From assembly GCA_030695565.1 (NCBI GenBank), contig JAUYRZ010000063.1, forward strand, positions 1 to 64,000: a stretch of 64,000 nucleotides of DNA, given 5' to 3'. The first letter of the stretch is position 1. Every line of letters begins with the position of its first letter. The notes under the pieces are model-generated. The model was not told the DNA's origin and ran no database searches. It was given only the letters and a program-made list of their open reading frames with translations. Position numbers and translations under genes: made by a program. Shown one piece after another: positions 19,671 through 28,985 of this stretch. The DNA is from Archangium sp. (GTDB taxonomy: Bacteria > Myxococcota > Myxococcia > Myxococcales > Myxococcaceae).

Positions 19671-20954
19671 TTATGCACGCTCCAGAACGACCGCTGCACC
19701 CTGACCACCCTGGGCGCAGACCGTGACGAGAGCAGTCCCCAGGTTGCGTCGTTTCATCTCACGCAGGGACTGATGAAGGATCCGCGCGCCGGTCGCGGCG
19801 AACGGGTGACCGAGGGCGATGGAGCCCCCGTTGACGTTGAGCCGCTCGCGGTTCACCTCGCCCAGCGGCGCCTTGCGGCCGATCTTCTGCGCGAACGCCT
19901 TCGAGCCGAACGCCTGGATGTTCGAGGCGATCTGCGCGGCGAAGGCCTCGTGCATGTCGATGAGCTCGATGTCGGAGAGCTTCATGCCCGCGCGGTCGAG
20001 CGCGATGGGCGCGGCGTAGGCAGGGCCCTGCAGCAGCTGATCAGCCGGGTCGGTCGCGGCGAACGCGTACGACTTGAGGAAGCCCAGCGGCTCGTAGCCC
20101 AGCGCTTTGGCCTTCTCTTCACTCATCAAGATGAGCGCGGCGGCGCCATCGGTGAGCGGAGAGGCGTTGCCTGCGGTGACCGTGCCGTAGCGGCGATCGA
20201 AGACCGGCTTGAGCGCGGTGAGCGCCTCGAGCGAGGTGTCTTCACGCACCAGGTTGTCAGTGGCTGCGATCTCTTTGTACTTCGGAGGCACGGGCACGGA
20301 CATCACCTCGTCCTTGAAGTACCCGGCCTTCCACGCGCGCGCGGCGTTGTGGTGCGAAGCGAGCGAGATTTGATCCTGCTCCAGGCGCGAGATGCCGTTC
20401 TCCTTGGCCATCTTCTCCGCGGAGTCGCCCATCGACATGCCGGTGGTGTACTCGGCGATCGCGGGCGGCACGGGCAGCAGGTCGCGGCCCTTGAGGCGCT
20501 GGAAGGGCTTGAGCCGCGCACCCAGGTTCTTCGCCTTGCTGGCGCTGACCAGGGCGTGCGCGAGCGGGCGCGAGGTGAAGATCGGCGGGTCTGACATCGA
20601 CTCGGTGCCGCCGGCGATGCCCACGTGGGCGTGGCCTTCGGTGATGGAGCGCGCCACGTCGACGGTCGCCTGAATCGAAGTGGCGCAGGCGCGCATCACG
20701 GTGTGCGTCTCGATGCGCCGGGGCAGACCCGAGAGCAGCACCAACTCACGCGCGATCGAGGAAGCAGTCATCGACGGCACCACCTGGCCGAAGACGAGCT
20801 CGTCGATCTGCTCAGGGTCCAGGTCGTAGCGCTGCACCAGTTCCTGCACGACGATGCGACCCAGATCGAGGGCCGTGAGATCGTTGAAGACGGTGTTCGC
20901 CTTCACGAAGGGGGTCCGCAGACCTCCGATGATCGCTACCCGACGGTTGCCCAT
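19671..20954 (-). CDS. fadI: Acetyl-CoA C-acyltransferase (3-ketoacyl-CoA thiolase)
   Basis: A 427-residue thiolase. The nucleophilic Cys is in MRACATSIQA (near 95), the conserved NVNGGSIALGHPFAATG gives the His, and the second Cys is in VTVCAQGGQG. It cleaves 3-ketoacyl-CoA to acetyl-CoA and a shortened acyl-CoA, completing the beta-oxidation spiral together with the FadJ-like protein encoded directly downstream. Start: ATG 20954, preferred over the upstream in-frame start at 20966 because GGAGG lies 6 bases before it. Length fits FadI (about 436) better than FadA (about 390). No FadR-like or PsrA-like operator could be identified in the 205 bp upstream, which is shared with the divergent cspA gene. 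Confidence 0.94.
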   Translation of the reverse strand: MGNRRVAIIGGLRTPFVKANTVFNDLTALDLGRIVVQELVQRYDLDPEQIDELVFGQVVPSMTASSIARELVLLSGLPRRIETHTVMRACATSIQATVDVARSITEGHAHVGIAGGTESMSDPPIFTSRPLAHALVSASKAKNLGARLKPFQRLKGRDLLPVPPAIAEYTTGMSMGDSAEKMAKENGISRLEQDQISLASHHNAARAWKAGYFKDEVMSVPVPPKYKEIAATDNLVREDTSLEALTALKPVFDRRYGTVTAGNASPLTDGAAALILMSEEKAKALGYEPLGFLKSYAFAATDPADQLLQGPAYAAPIALDRAGMKLSDIELIDMHEAFAAQIASNIQAFGSKAFAQKIGRKAPLGEVNRERLNVNGGSIALGHPFAATGARILHQSLREMKRRNLGTALVTVCAQGGQGAAVVLERA

Positions 20955-21057
20955 TGGAGCCTCCAAACGAAGTCAGCTGCCCCGGCGGAATAGGGCTGGC
21001 TGATTCACGAGTCAACGAGAAATGACGCAAGGCGTCAGTCGATCTCGGAGGGGGGGC

Positions 21058-21086
21058 TTGTGCAGTGTAGGCAAAGCAGGTATTCA
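21058..21086 (+). promoter_or_regulatory. Possible cspA promoter
   Basis: TTGTGC, 17-base spacer, TATTCA, about 75 bp before the cspA start. Each hexamer is a weak sigma70 match. The transcript would have a leader of about 65 bases containing short GTC/GAC complementarity, in keeping with the structured leaders of cold-shock genes. The rest of the 205-bp fadI-cspA gap shows nothing further I can name. Confidence 0.3.
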
Positions 21087-21159
21087 CCCTTTGCCCCGTC
21101 CACAAGACGGAGCCGAGTACCCCCTTTTCGGGTCTCGATAATGAAAGCAAATCAAGTCA

Positions 21160-21366
21160 ATGGCACTCGGTACTGTGAAGTGGTTTAACGATGCGAAGGG
21201 TTTCGGATTTATCAGCCAGGACGGCGGGGGCGACGACGTGTTCTGCCACCACACCGCGATCTCGGCCGACGGTTTCCGCACCCTCGCTGAAGGTCAGAAG
21301 GTGGAGTTCGACGTCAACAAGGGTCCTAAGGGCCTGCAGGCTGCGAACGTCCGCGTCGTCAGCTAA
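21160..21366 (+). CDS. cspA: Cold-shock domain protein
   Basis: A 68-residue single cold-shock domain. It has [16 protein letters not shown] with RNP1 (KGFGFIS) and RNP2-like DVFCHHTAI, and ends in ANVRVV. It binds single-stranded RNA or DNA and acts as an RNA chaperone. The Cys in RNP2 replaces the Val more usual in E. coli CspA; I recall Cys in other myxobacterial homologues but cannot check it here. Full length for the family. The ATG at 21160 is the only sensible start even though no Shine-Dalgarno sequence precedes it. Monocistronic, with a strong terminator 25 bp after the stop. Confidence 0.96.
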   Translation: MALGTVKWFNDAKGFGFISQDGGGDDVFCHHTAISADGFRTLAEGQKVEFDVNKGPKGLQAANVRVVS

Positions 21367-21390
21367 GCCAACCGCTTTCTGATGAACCTT

Positions 21391-21426
21391 CTGAGGCTCA
21401 GTCTCTTCACCGAGACTGGGCCTCAG
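21391..21426 (+). terminator. Rho-independent terminator of cspA
   Basis: A 15-bp stem (CTGAGGCTCAGTCTC with GAGACTGGGCCTCAG, one G-T wobble) with a 6-base loop, followed by a short T-rich run (TCATTTTC). Located 25 bp after the cspA stop. Confidence 0.88.
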
Positions 21427-21473
21427 TCATTTTCAGCACCTTCATCATCCTTCTGTCTCGACCTCATCTGTCT

Positions 21474-21496
21474 CCTTCTCCCCGAGGGGGAGAGGG
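21474..21496. repeat. Palindromic repeat copy downstream of the broken barrel gene
   Basis: CCTTCTCCCC / GGGGAGAGGG with a 3-base loop: a 10-bp stem with one wobble pair. Same family as the hairpin at 14131. It lies between the cspA terminator and the 3' end of the minus-strand barrel gene and could terminate that gene. Confidence 0.6.
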
Positions 21497-21510
21497 CTTA
21501 CCCCACTGGA

Positions 21511-22476
21511 TCAGCGGTCGAGCCACATGCGGTTGAGGCGCCCGTCGGTGCGGAACCAGACCGACAGAGTGCCTTCCCATGAGTTGGCGTTGATGCTCGC
21601 GGACCCGATCACGTGGCGGCCGCACATGTGGCCCAACGTCATGGTGACGCCGAAGTTCTCCGTGAATGCCCAGCTTCCGAACAGGGAGCCGTGCACGTCG
21701 AGCGCGCTCCATTGAGGGATGACCACAGCACCTTCCGGGCTCGCCGAAGCGTTGACGTACCGACCCAGGTCCTCTTCGCGAAGCTCGGCCCCGACGCGCG
21801 CACCGACCGAAAGCCCCCGCCACGCCCAGAACTCCCCCTGGAGCGAGAGCCCGAGTCGCCAGTGTTCCCGCCCTACGGGCATTCGGCAGCGCGTCGCATC
21901 AGGCAGGCAACGACGCGGCACGAAGGTCTCGTCGTCCTGCGGGCCCCAAAGCGTCACGATAGGCACGTTCAGGAACGCGGCAGCGCCGAACAACAATGAG
22001 CCGGTCTGCGCGCGGACTCACACCTGCGGTTGCAGCGTGATGACCGGATCAGAACCGAAGCCATCCCGGGTCGGCAAAGTGACGCCGAGCATCGGAACGA
22101 GCACGAGGCCGTCGAAGGGCAACGTCATCGCGGTTGTGATCAGCAGCGGAGCCACATCGTGCCGGGGTGTTCGACTGAACCCGTCAGTCAAATACGCATC
22201 GCTCACCACGCCCGTCCCGATCAGCGCGGCGGTGAGCGAGAGTCTGCGGTTCAAGACGCGAAAGCCCCAGCCTCCGAACAGCTGACCTTGCCCCAGAATC
22301 GACCATCCGCTGGCGAACATGCCCGCAAGAGGGAGGAAGGACGCGGGAGCCTCCGACTGAATTGACGTCACCGCTGCAGAGCCACGGGCATCCATCCAGA
22401 TGAACGGGCCATCGACCGAGCCGACCGATTCCGCATCGGGCGCAGCCGCCAGCAACAACATGAGCATCGTGATCAA
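21511..22476 (-). pseudogene. Outer-membrane-barrel-like gene interrupted by an in-frame TGA
   Basis: One continuous frame (about 320 codons) is split only by TGA at 22018-22020. The 5' part begins at TTG 22476 (overlapping the amylase stop as TTGA, with GGAGG 10 bases upstream) or ATG 22467. It has a short hydrophobic signal (MLMLLLAAAPDAES) and ends with DPVITLQPQV. The 3' part resumes in the same frame with VRAQTGSLLFGAAAFLNV and ends RMWLDR. Alternating amphipathic strands and Gly/aromatic residues throughout suggest one outer-membrane beta-barrel or transporter-like protein. The family is not recognised. It is translationally coupled to the frameshifted amylase gene. Either the stop is a genuine nonsense mutation, a sequencing error, or the TGA is read through. 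Confidence 0.72.
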
Positions 22477-24453
22477 AGCGAGACCGCCTCCGTCGTCTCG
22501 GTGACGAAGAGGATCCTGTTGGGGCCGGCCTCCCATTCGCCGTCGATGATGCGCTTGAACTCGAAGACGCCGCTGAGCGGCAGTTCGACGGTGAGTGGCA
22601 GAGACCGCGCCCTGCTGCGATCCCAGTCACCGAACTCAGGCCCAGAACCCACGACCGAGCCGGTGCCGCTCAGAGTGACCCGCCTCGTGGCCCTGGGCGC
22701 CTGAGAACGTGGCGCGTCTTCGAGCGTCACCCTGCCCGCTTCGACTTTTACGTTCACCGTCGAGCCATCGGGCGCAATCCGCGCGATCACCACGCGGTCT
22801 TTCGTCACCTCCACCGGCACTGCCACTCCGTCACGAAGCGCAGCTGAGTTTGAACGCAGCTTCATCCACTTCGCGATGTGCCCCTTGAGCGGGTGCTCGA
22901 CGAAGCGCATCGATTGCCGGTTGTCCGGCTCCTTCGCGCCTTCGAAGCCCGCTTCGGTGCCCCAGATGATCGACGGCGTGCCGCGCATTGCGATGAGAAA
23001 TGAGAGCGCTTGCTTCACTTTCTCCACGTCACCGCCGCACTGACTCAAGATTCGCGGCAAGTCGTGATTGTCGACCAGCGTCACCAGCGCAGATGCATCG
23101 GGGTACCGCCGATCATTCGTGAGCACCGCGGCGAGCTTCGCGGGTGACTCGCCCCGGCAGAACACGTCGGCGATCGCAAAGCCCAGCGGGAAGTCGAACA
23201 TCGACGTGAAGCGGCCCTCCTTCCACGTCTTGGCCACCACGCCGGGATCGCCGTCGAGCAGCTCACCCAGCAGCATGAAGTCGAACGAGCCGTTGAACTT
23301 CGCCCAGAACTCCAGCGGCAGGTGTTTGACGGCGTCGAGCCGGAAGCCGTCAGGTCGAGCGACCCGGAAGCCACCTCCGGGCAGCGCCGAGTAGATACGC
23401 GAACACTTCATCCTGCTCGGTCGCGAAGTCCGGCAGACCGTGCACGTCGTTCATCACCAACTGGGTGGCGTCGTTCCAATCGGTCACCCCGCCCCTCTTG
23501 TGAAACCAGCCGGGCTTACTCGTCAGCAGCGGCGCATCAGGCCCCACGTGATTGAGCACGAGGTCGAGCATCAGCTTCATGTTCCGGCGATCCAGCTCAG
23601 AGCGAAGCTGGGCCAGCAGCAACTCGCCACCGAACCTCGGCTCGAGCGCAGCCAGATCCCACGTCCAGTACCCGTGGAAGGCGCCGAAGCCGTGCCACTT
23701 CTCGGTGCGCATCTTGAAGATCGGAGAGAGCCACACGGTGTCGAAGCCGAGCGATTGGATCCAATCGAGGTGCTCGATGAGACCCTTGAGATCACCGCCG
23801 TGAAAGCCCTGCGGATCTTCGACTGACGCGGCACCGTCGTTGCTGCGATCGCCGTTGGCAAACCGATCGACCATCACGAAGTAGATGCCGCTGGGCCGAG
23901 CCGCCGCCGCCTTGGGAACTGGCGACGCACCCGCCATCACCCCATCCATCAACACGCCCACCCGGTTCGAGATGTCGCTGGCCGCCGCCGCGATCGCCTC
24001 GCGCTCCTTCTCGTGATCGAACAGGAGGATCACCGGAATCTCGAAAGGATCACTCGCCCTCGCGCCATCGGCCCGCGCCGCGGTCAACGTGGTGGCCACT
24101 TCCCACCGGTACCGGCCGTCGAGCTGCGAGAAGAAGTGCACCCGCTGCTCCACCAGCAGCACGAACGGCGCTTCGCCCGACACCTTCTTGAGGGCATCGA
24201 AACGCGAGTCGGTCAGGCGCTGCGCAGAGATCGCCTCGAGCGGCACCTCGACCACCTCCAGGTTGTGATCATCGAGCTCCGCGGTGATCGCCTTCTTGAG
24301 CGCGTCGGGCGGCGTGAAGGGCTGCCCCGCGTACCCAGGGTCGACGATGTACGCGACCGAGACCTTCGCTCGCTCTGCCAGCCGTTGCCGGGGAACCTTC
24401 GGAATGCAGCCCAGGCACGTGACGATCAGCACCAACGAAAAGAACGCGCGCAT
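22473..24453 (-). pseudogene. Surface alpha-amylase lipoprotein (GH13) with a frameshift
   Basis: The 5' frame (24453 down to about 23350) encodes a lipoprotein signal with lipobox-like CLGC, an N-terminal domain of about 180 residues, then the GH13 barrel start: GIYFVMVDRFANGD, WLSPIFKMR, region I DLVLNHVGPDAP. It stops after AARRWLPGRST. The 3' frame (about 23411 to 22473) continues with PDGFRLDAVKHLP (region II, catalytic Asp), GELLDGDPG (likely catalytic Glu), TLVDNHDLPR (region IV) and a C-terminal CBM20-like starch-binding domain (EFGDWDRSRA, EWEAGPNRIL). Removing one base near 23365-23375 would give an uninterrupted WLPGARPDGFRLD, so the lesion is a +1 shift. The start ATG overlaps the porin stop (TGATG), with GAGGGG upstream. 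Confidence 0.85.
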
Positions 24454-25943
24454 CAGAACCACCCCTCAGACTCCAACGACACCAGGTGATGCCACGAGAT
24501 GGTCCCTGTCGGCTTGAACGCGTCGAACTGATCGAGCCGCTCCACGAACGCGTTGCCGAACGCGGCGTGCTGGCTGGAGAGCTGAAAACCGTACAACAAC
24601 CGGATCGACGGCCGCGCGTAGATGCCGAAGCCGGTGGGGTTGAGCACGATGCCGGTCTTCAGCTGCCAGTTGTTGCGCACCGCCGCGTCACCGAACTCGA
24701 GGCCCCGGGTGTCGGGCACGCCCGCGCTGTTCTGGAAGATCGACTCGAAGGTGCTGCGGAACAGGTTGCCGTTGAGCGAGCGCTCCTGGCTGATGGAGTT
24801 CTCCAACAACCAGTGCACCGTCTTCGTGAAGTAGAGCTGCAGCCGCAGCACGGTGGAGATGTACGTGCGGTTCGCTTCGCTCGCGACGATGGTGTTCGCC
24901 AGGTCGCGATCCTGCCCGTAGAGCGTCGACCACACCGCGTCGAGCCGGTTGGGAATCAGCTGCAGCTGCATCTCATTGCCCACCTGCAGCGCGTAGCGAT
25001 CACGCGTGAGATCGGCCGTGTAGACCTGCACCGAACGGCCCTCCCACGAGTCGGTGTACGAGTTCTGCGGGTGCAGCCGCTGGTAGCGCGCGAAGAGGTT
25101 GTTCCAGCGAATCGGCCCCAGCTTGCCGAAGCCCAGGTACCCCACCGCGCGCCACGACACGTTCATCTGCGCGGAGGCCTGAGGGAGCGGGAACTGCTCC
25201 ACCTCGGCCATCGGGTTGTTCTCGACGAAGCGGCGCAGCACCTCTTTGCGCGCGAAGTCTTCGTAGCCGACCGAGGGCGTCACGTACGACGAGTTGCGAT
25301 TGCCCGCGATGAACGGCTCGACCGCGATCTGCCCACCACCACCCAGCTCGAAGTGTTCTCCCAGGCGCACGCGCACCGCGCCGCCCGCGGTCATCAACGG
25401 CACGTACGACAGCCCGCGCACGAAGAACCCGGAGTCACCCACGCCGATCAACGCGTCGAGCGCACCCGACGAGTACCGCGCCGACAGACCCACCGTGTCT
25501 TCGAACAGCTGCGCAGGCCGCGTGTCGTAGAGACCCAGGTCACCGAAGAAGTACTGCAGCGTGCCGAGCTGGAAGACCACGTTGGGCGCGAGGATGTTGC
25601 CGGCGCGCGCATAGAGCTGGCTCAGGCGGAAGTTGATCAGGTTGCCGTTACCGGAGTCGGCCGTGGCGACCGAGCCGCCTTCGACGCGCGCGTGCAGGCT
25701 GGCCCAGATGTCGGTGGTGCCGGGTGGCGCCTGCAGCAGATCGAGCTTCATCTCGAGCGCGGCGTACGGCCCTTCGTTCATCAACCGGCCGTTGATGTTC
25801 CAGTAGCCGAGCCGACCGTTGCCGCCCTGAAAGTCGGGGCGAGCCATGATGCGAAAGTACCCACCGGCGCTGAAGCGGCTGTCGGGAGCCTGCGCGAGAG
25901 CGAGTCCGGGGAGGAGCAACACCAGCAGGGAGAGGGCGCGCAC
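24453..25943 (-). CDS. Outer-membrane beta-barrel, probable maltooligosaccharide porin
   Basis: A 496-residue secreted protein. The signal peptide has core LSLLVLLLPGLALA and cleavage before QAPD. Many amphipathic strands with aromatic girdles follow, and the protein ends in Phe (ESEGWF), the usual outer-membrane insertion signal. No domain was recognised with certainty. Position supports a LamB-like role: it is translationally coupled to the starch-active amylase lipoprotein and lies in a locus with an isoamylase and an ABC importer of the maltose type. Start is GTG at 25943 with a weak ribosome site. Its gene is intact, unlike the two genes downstream of it. Confidence 0.75.
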   Translation of the reverse strand: MRALSLLVLLLPGLALAQAPDSRFSAGGYFRIMARPDFQGGNGRLGYWNINGRLMNEGPYAALEMKLDLLQAPPGTTDIWASLHARVEGGSVATADSGNGNLINFRLSQLYARAGNILAPNVVFQLGTLQYFFGDLGLYDTRPAQLFEDTVGLSARYSSGALDALIGVGDSGFFVRGLSYVPLMTAGGAVRVRLGEHFELGGGGQIAVEPFIAGNRNSSYVTPSVGYEDFARKEVLRRFVENNPMAEVEQFPLPQASAQMNVSWRAVGYLGFGKLGPIRWNNLFARYQRLHPQNSYTDSWEGRSVQVYTADLTRDRYALQVGNEMQLQLIPNRLDAVWSTLYGQDRDLANTIVASEANRTYISTVLRLQLYFTKTVHWLLENSISQERSLNGNLFRSTFESIFQNSAGVPDTRGLEFGDAAVRNNWQLKTGIVLNPTGFGIYARPSIRLLYGFQLSSQHAAFGNAFVERLDQFDAFKPTGTISWHHLVSLESEGWF

Positions 25944-25981
25944 GAGCGCCGGGTTCTACCCAATGCTGGCACCATCCACGA

Positions 25982-26329
25982 TCAGATCCGCTCGAAGTCC
26001 TGGCGGATTCGGTACACCAGATCGGTCACGCGAGGGTCGGTCTGCTCGAAGCGGATGCCCATCATGTGATCGGTGGCCCACATCACGCGGCCCAACATCT
26101 CCACGGCTTCGACGCCGTGAGGCAGGTCGAGCCGCATGGAGACCAGGGTCATCGGAGGCAACGGGCGCGGCGTGAGCACCCCGATGCCTGCCTCCGAGAT
26201 GTCATTGACCCGATCATTGACGCGCAGTTCGTTGCTTCGAACGTGCACGACGAAATCGGTGGGCAAGCGCAAGTACCGACGCGCCTGCGTGTAGCGGTGT
26301 CTCTTCGTCGTGAAAAACTCAGTTTCCAT
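25982..26329 (-). CDS. PilZ-domain protein
   Basis: A 115-residue protein made almost only of a PilZ domain. It has RRYLRLP near residue 20 (the RxxxR-like c-di-GMP contact is incomplete, as the arginines are adjacent), NDISEAGIGVLTP for the (D/N)xSxxG motif, and GRVMWATDHMMGIRFE. PilZ domains sense cyclic di-GMP. Start: ATG 26329; the longer in-frame start at 26362 adds a proline-rich stretch unlike the family. It sits between the porin and the isoamylase genes on the same strand, 38 bp before the porin start, so it may be cotranscribed with the glucan genes. Whether it has any role there is unknown. Confidence 0.85.
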   Translation of the reverse strand: METEFFTTKRHRYTQARRYLRLPTDFVVHVRSNELRVNDRVNDISEAGIGVLTPRPLPPMTLVSMRLDLPHGVEAVEMLGRVMWATDHMMGIRFEQTDPRVTDLVYRIRQDFERI

Positions 26330-26406
26330 ACGGCCCCCCGGCAACGGCAATGGTGACACCACACTGCTCCGCGCAGCGTGGAGGCTGCAACTCCCCTCCT
26401 GACTAT

Positions 26407-28848
26407 TCAGTTGGACGCTTCGAGGACCGTCACCGTTCGTGGCTTGGCCGTGTAACCGGTTGTGGTGATCGGCTCTGGGCTGGAGAGCCAGATGTTGTTC
26501 GAGGCCCGCTGCGGCTTGTTCTGCATCACCAGCGTTTCAGGCAGGTCGAAGTAGGACTGCGTGTCGATCAACCGTCTCCACGAGCGGCCCTGCGGCAACG
26601 TGAAGGTGACGTCGCCCGCTTCGCCGTTGATCAAGATGGCCAGCTCAGGCCCCTTCGACGGATCGTAGAAGTGCATCATCAGGTTCTTGCCGTTCCACGT
26701 GGTGCCATCGGCCGGGTTGTTCTGGGCGTTCTTCCAGGAGAACGGCGCGGCTTGCCCGTACTCCAGGGGCGCGAAGGCGTACTGGTGCGACTTGCGGAAG
26801 GCGATCACCTGCTTGACGAAGTCGTGCATGCGGTGGCGCGGGTCCTGCGCCTGCCAGGTGCCCCAATCCATCCAGTTGTACGAGTTGTCGGCGAGCGTCG
26901 AGTAGGCGTTGTTGTTGCCCAGCTGCGTGCGCATCCACTCGTCGCCCGCCCAGAGCAGCGGCGTGCCCTGGCTGATCATCAACGCGACGAAGAGGTTGCG
27001 CATGAGCTGGCGCTTCATCGGCTCGTCGTTCCAGTTGCGCGAGCGGTTGTTGTCTTCTCCAGAGACCTTCTCGCACCACGCGCTGGTCGGCTCGGTGCAG
27101 CAGATCTGGTTGAGCGGGCCGCAGCCGTTCTGTTTCTGGTCGTAGGAGAACAGGTCGTACATGGTGAAGCCGTCGTGCACCGTGACGAAGTTCACCGAGT
27201 GGTACGGCTTGCGCGTGTTCCACTCGTACCAATTCGAGCTGCCGGTGAGGAAGAAGCCGCCGTCTTTCACCTCGGTGCTGTTCAGCTTGAAGCCGTCGTT
27301 GTTCTGAAACGCGCGCCACCAATCGCGGAAGCGGCCGTTCCACTCGCCCCAGCCCGTGCCCGGCTTGTTGGTCGCCGCGGGAAAGAGGCCGATGCGGGTG
27401 CCGTAGCCGTTGCTCAGCTCGTTGTTGCCGGGCCCGTTGAAGGATCGCGAGAGATCGTAGCCACCCGCAGCCCACGGCTCCGACATGACGCGCGTGTTGT
27501 ACTTCTGGAGCAGCGGGTCATCGATGATGTCCTGGAGCACGGTGTTCTTCGGGTCGTCCCAGACCACGTAGTCGAGGTCTTTTTCACCGAGCACCGGGGT
27601 GAGATCGAAGCGGAAGCCGTCGACGTGCATCTCTTCGACCCAGTACCGGAGCGAATCGACGATGTGCTTGCGGAACGGCTTGTGGTTGCAGCGCGTCTCG
27701 TTGCCCACGCCCGTGTTGTTCCAGAACGTCTGCTTGTCGGCGCTGAGCGCGTAGTACGCGTGGTTGTCGAAGCCGCGAAAGTTGTAGAGGCCCACCACTT
27801 CTTTGGGATCGAAGTTGGTCAGCTGCGGCGTGATCGACGGGTCGGGGTTGAAATCGAACTCGAGCCGCTCGCGCCAGAAGCCGCCTTCTCCGGTGTGGTT
27901 GTAGACGACGTCGAGGATCACCTCGATGTCCGCCTGGTGGAACTGGTCGACCATCCACTTGAACTCGTCGATGATCTCCTGCTGATCCTTCCGGAACGAA
28001 TAGGTGTTCTCGGGAATGAAGAACGAGAGCGTGGAGTAGCCCCAGTAGCCGCCTTCAGAAGGTTTCTCGAACGGGGGCATCAGCTCGACCGCGGTGACGC
28101 CGAGCTCCTTGAGATACGCCACCTTCTCGCCCAGGCCGCGCCAGGTGCCGGGGTGATCGACGCCCGACGCCGCGCTCGCGGTGAAGCCCTTGGGGTGCAG
28201 CTCGTAGATGATCGCGTCGTTCCAGCGGTGGCCGGGCGTGTTCTCGTCGGTGCGGCGCGTTCGGTAGACCGACTCGTTCTCGCTCCAGGTGTACTTGCTC
28301 TGCACCACGATGCTTTTACTGGCCGCGGCCCAGGTCGACTCGGCGCGCTTGGGGCCGGTGGCGAGGCTGCCTTTGGCCCAGTCGTGATCGCGGTGAATGG
28401 CCTTGCTGTACGGATCCCACAGGAGCTTGTTGGGGTTGAAGCGGTTGCCGTCGGTGTCGACGTCGGCCTTGAAGCCCTTGATCGAGCCCGGGATCCACTC
28501 GGGATCGTACGTCCAGTTCGGGCCCCAGGCGACGAAGCCGTAGTGCTGGCCGATGCCGATGCCTTCGATGTGAATGTTCCACACGTCGCCGAACCGGGTC
28601 AGCGGGAACTGGCGGGTGGGCAGCGGCGCTTCGGGGTTGTCGAAGAGGAGGATCTCGATGCGCTCGGCGCGCTCGCTGTACACGCCAAAGTTGATGCCCT
28701 TGTCGACGACCGTGGGGCCCAGGTGCTCCAGCCGCTCGATGGCCGCCGGATCCAGAGAGGCTGCGTTCGCAGAGGTCTTGTACAGCCGCGCCGTGTCGGT
28801 GGGACCGCAGGAGAGCAGGACGAGCAAGACGGGGCTGAGTCGGCGCAC
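26407..28848 (-). CDS. Isoamylase/GlgX-type glycogen debranching lipoprotein (GH13)
   Basis: An 813-residue GH13 enzyme of the isoamylase/GlgX subgroup: N-terminal CBM48-like domain (about 45-220), then the barrel with DVVYNHTGEGG (region I), HVDGFRFDLTPVLG (nucleophile Asp), MSEPWAAGGYDL (acid/base Glu) and FVTVHDGFTMYDL (transition-state Asp). It hydrolyses alpha-1,6 branches in glycogen or amylopectin. Unlike cytoplasmic GlgX it starts with a lipoprotein signal (VRRLSPVLLVLLSCGPT), so it should sit on the cell envelope. Start: GTG 28848, chosen because AGGAG lies 7 bases before it and the signal peptide starts there; the longer frame upstream reads into the divergent promoter region. It is divergent from the ABC ATPase gene. 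Confidence 0.92.
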   Translation of the reverse strand: MRRLSPVLLVLLSCGPTDTARLYKTSANAASLDPAAIERLEHLGPTVVDKGINFGVYSERAERIEILLFDNPEAPLPTRQFPLTRFGDVWNIHIEGIGIGQHYGFVAWGPNWTYDPEWIPGSIKGFKADVDTDGNRFNPNKLLWDPYSKAIHRDHDWAKGSLATGPKRAESTWAAASKSIVVQSKYTWSENESVYRTRRTDENTPGHRWNDAIIYELHPKGFTASAASGVDHPGTWRGLGEKVAYLKELGVTAVELMPPFEKPSEGGYWGYSTLSFFIPENTYSFRKDQQEIIDEFKWMVDQFHQADIEVILDVVYNHTGEGGFWRERLEFDFNPDPSITPQLTNFDPKEVVGLYNFRGFDNHAYYALSADKQTFWNNTGVGNETRCNHKPFRKHIVDSLRYWVEEMHVDGFRFDLTPVLGEKDLDYVVWDDPKNTVLQDIIDDPLLQKYNTRVMSEPWAAGGYDLSRSFNGPGNNELSNGYGTRIGLFPAATNKPGTGWGEWNGRFRDWWRAFQNNDGFKLNSTEVKDGGFFLTGSSNWYEWNTRKPYHSVNFVTVHDGFTMYDLFSYDQKQNGCGPLNQICCTEPTSAWCEKVSGEDNNRSRNWNDEPMKRQLMRNLFVALMISQGTPLLWAGDEWMRTQLGNNNAYSTLADNSYNWMDWGTWQAQDPRHRMHDFVKQVIAFRKSHQYAFAPLEYGQAAPFSWKNAQNNPADGTTWNGKNLMMHFYDPSKGPELAILINGEAGDVTFTLPQGRSWRRLIDTQSYFDLPETLVMQNKPQRASNNIWLSSPEPITTTGYTAKPRTVTVLEASN

Positions 28849-28985
28849 GCAGAGACTCCTATCAACTGCCACCGGAGAAGGTCGATACGGGCGGCCCTCT
28901 CTCCTTGGATTGGGGGTTCTTGGCGCAGTGCGGCACGAATTCTCGTCAAAGACAGCGGCCACACATTGGTAGCGTCCGCGCCCTC
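28849..28985. promoter_or_regulatory. Divergent promoter region of the glucan locus
   Basis: 137 bp between the isoamylase (minus) and the malK-like gene (plus), both with outward-facing starts. It must contain promoters for both operons and is the most likely site for a MalR/MalI-type operator. I could not identify a convincing palindrome or -35/-10 pair in it. Confidence 0.5.
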
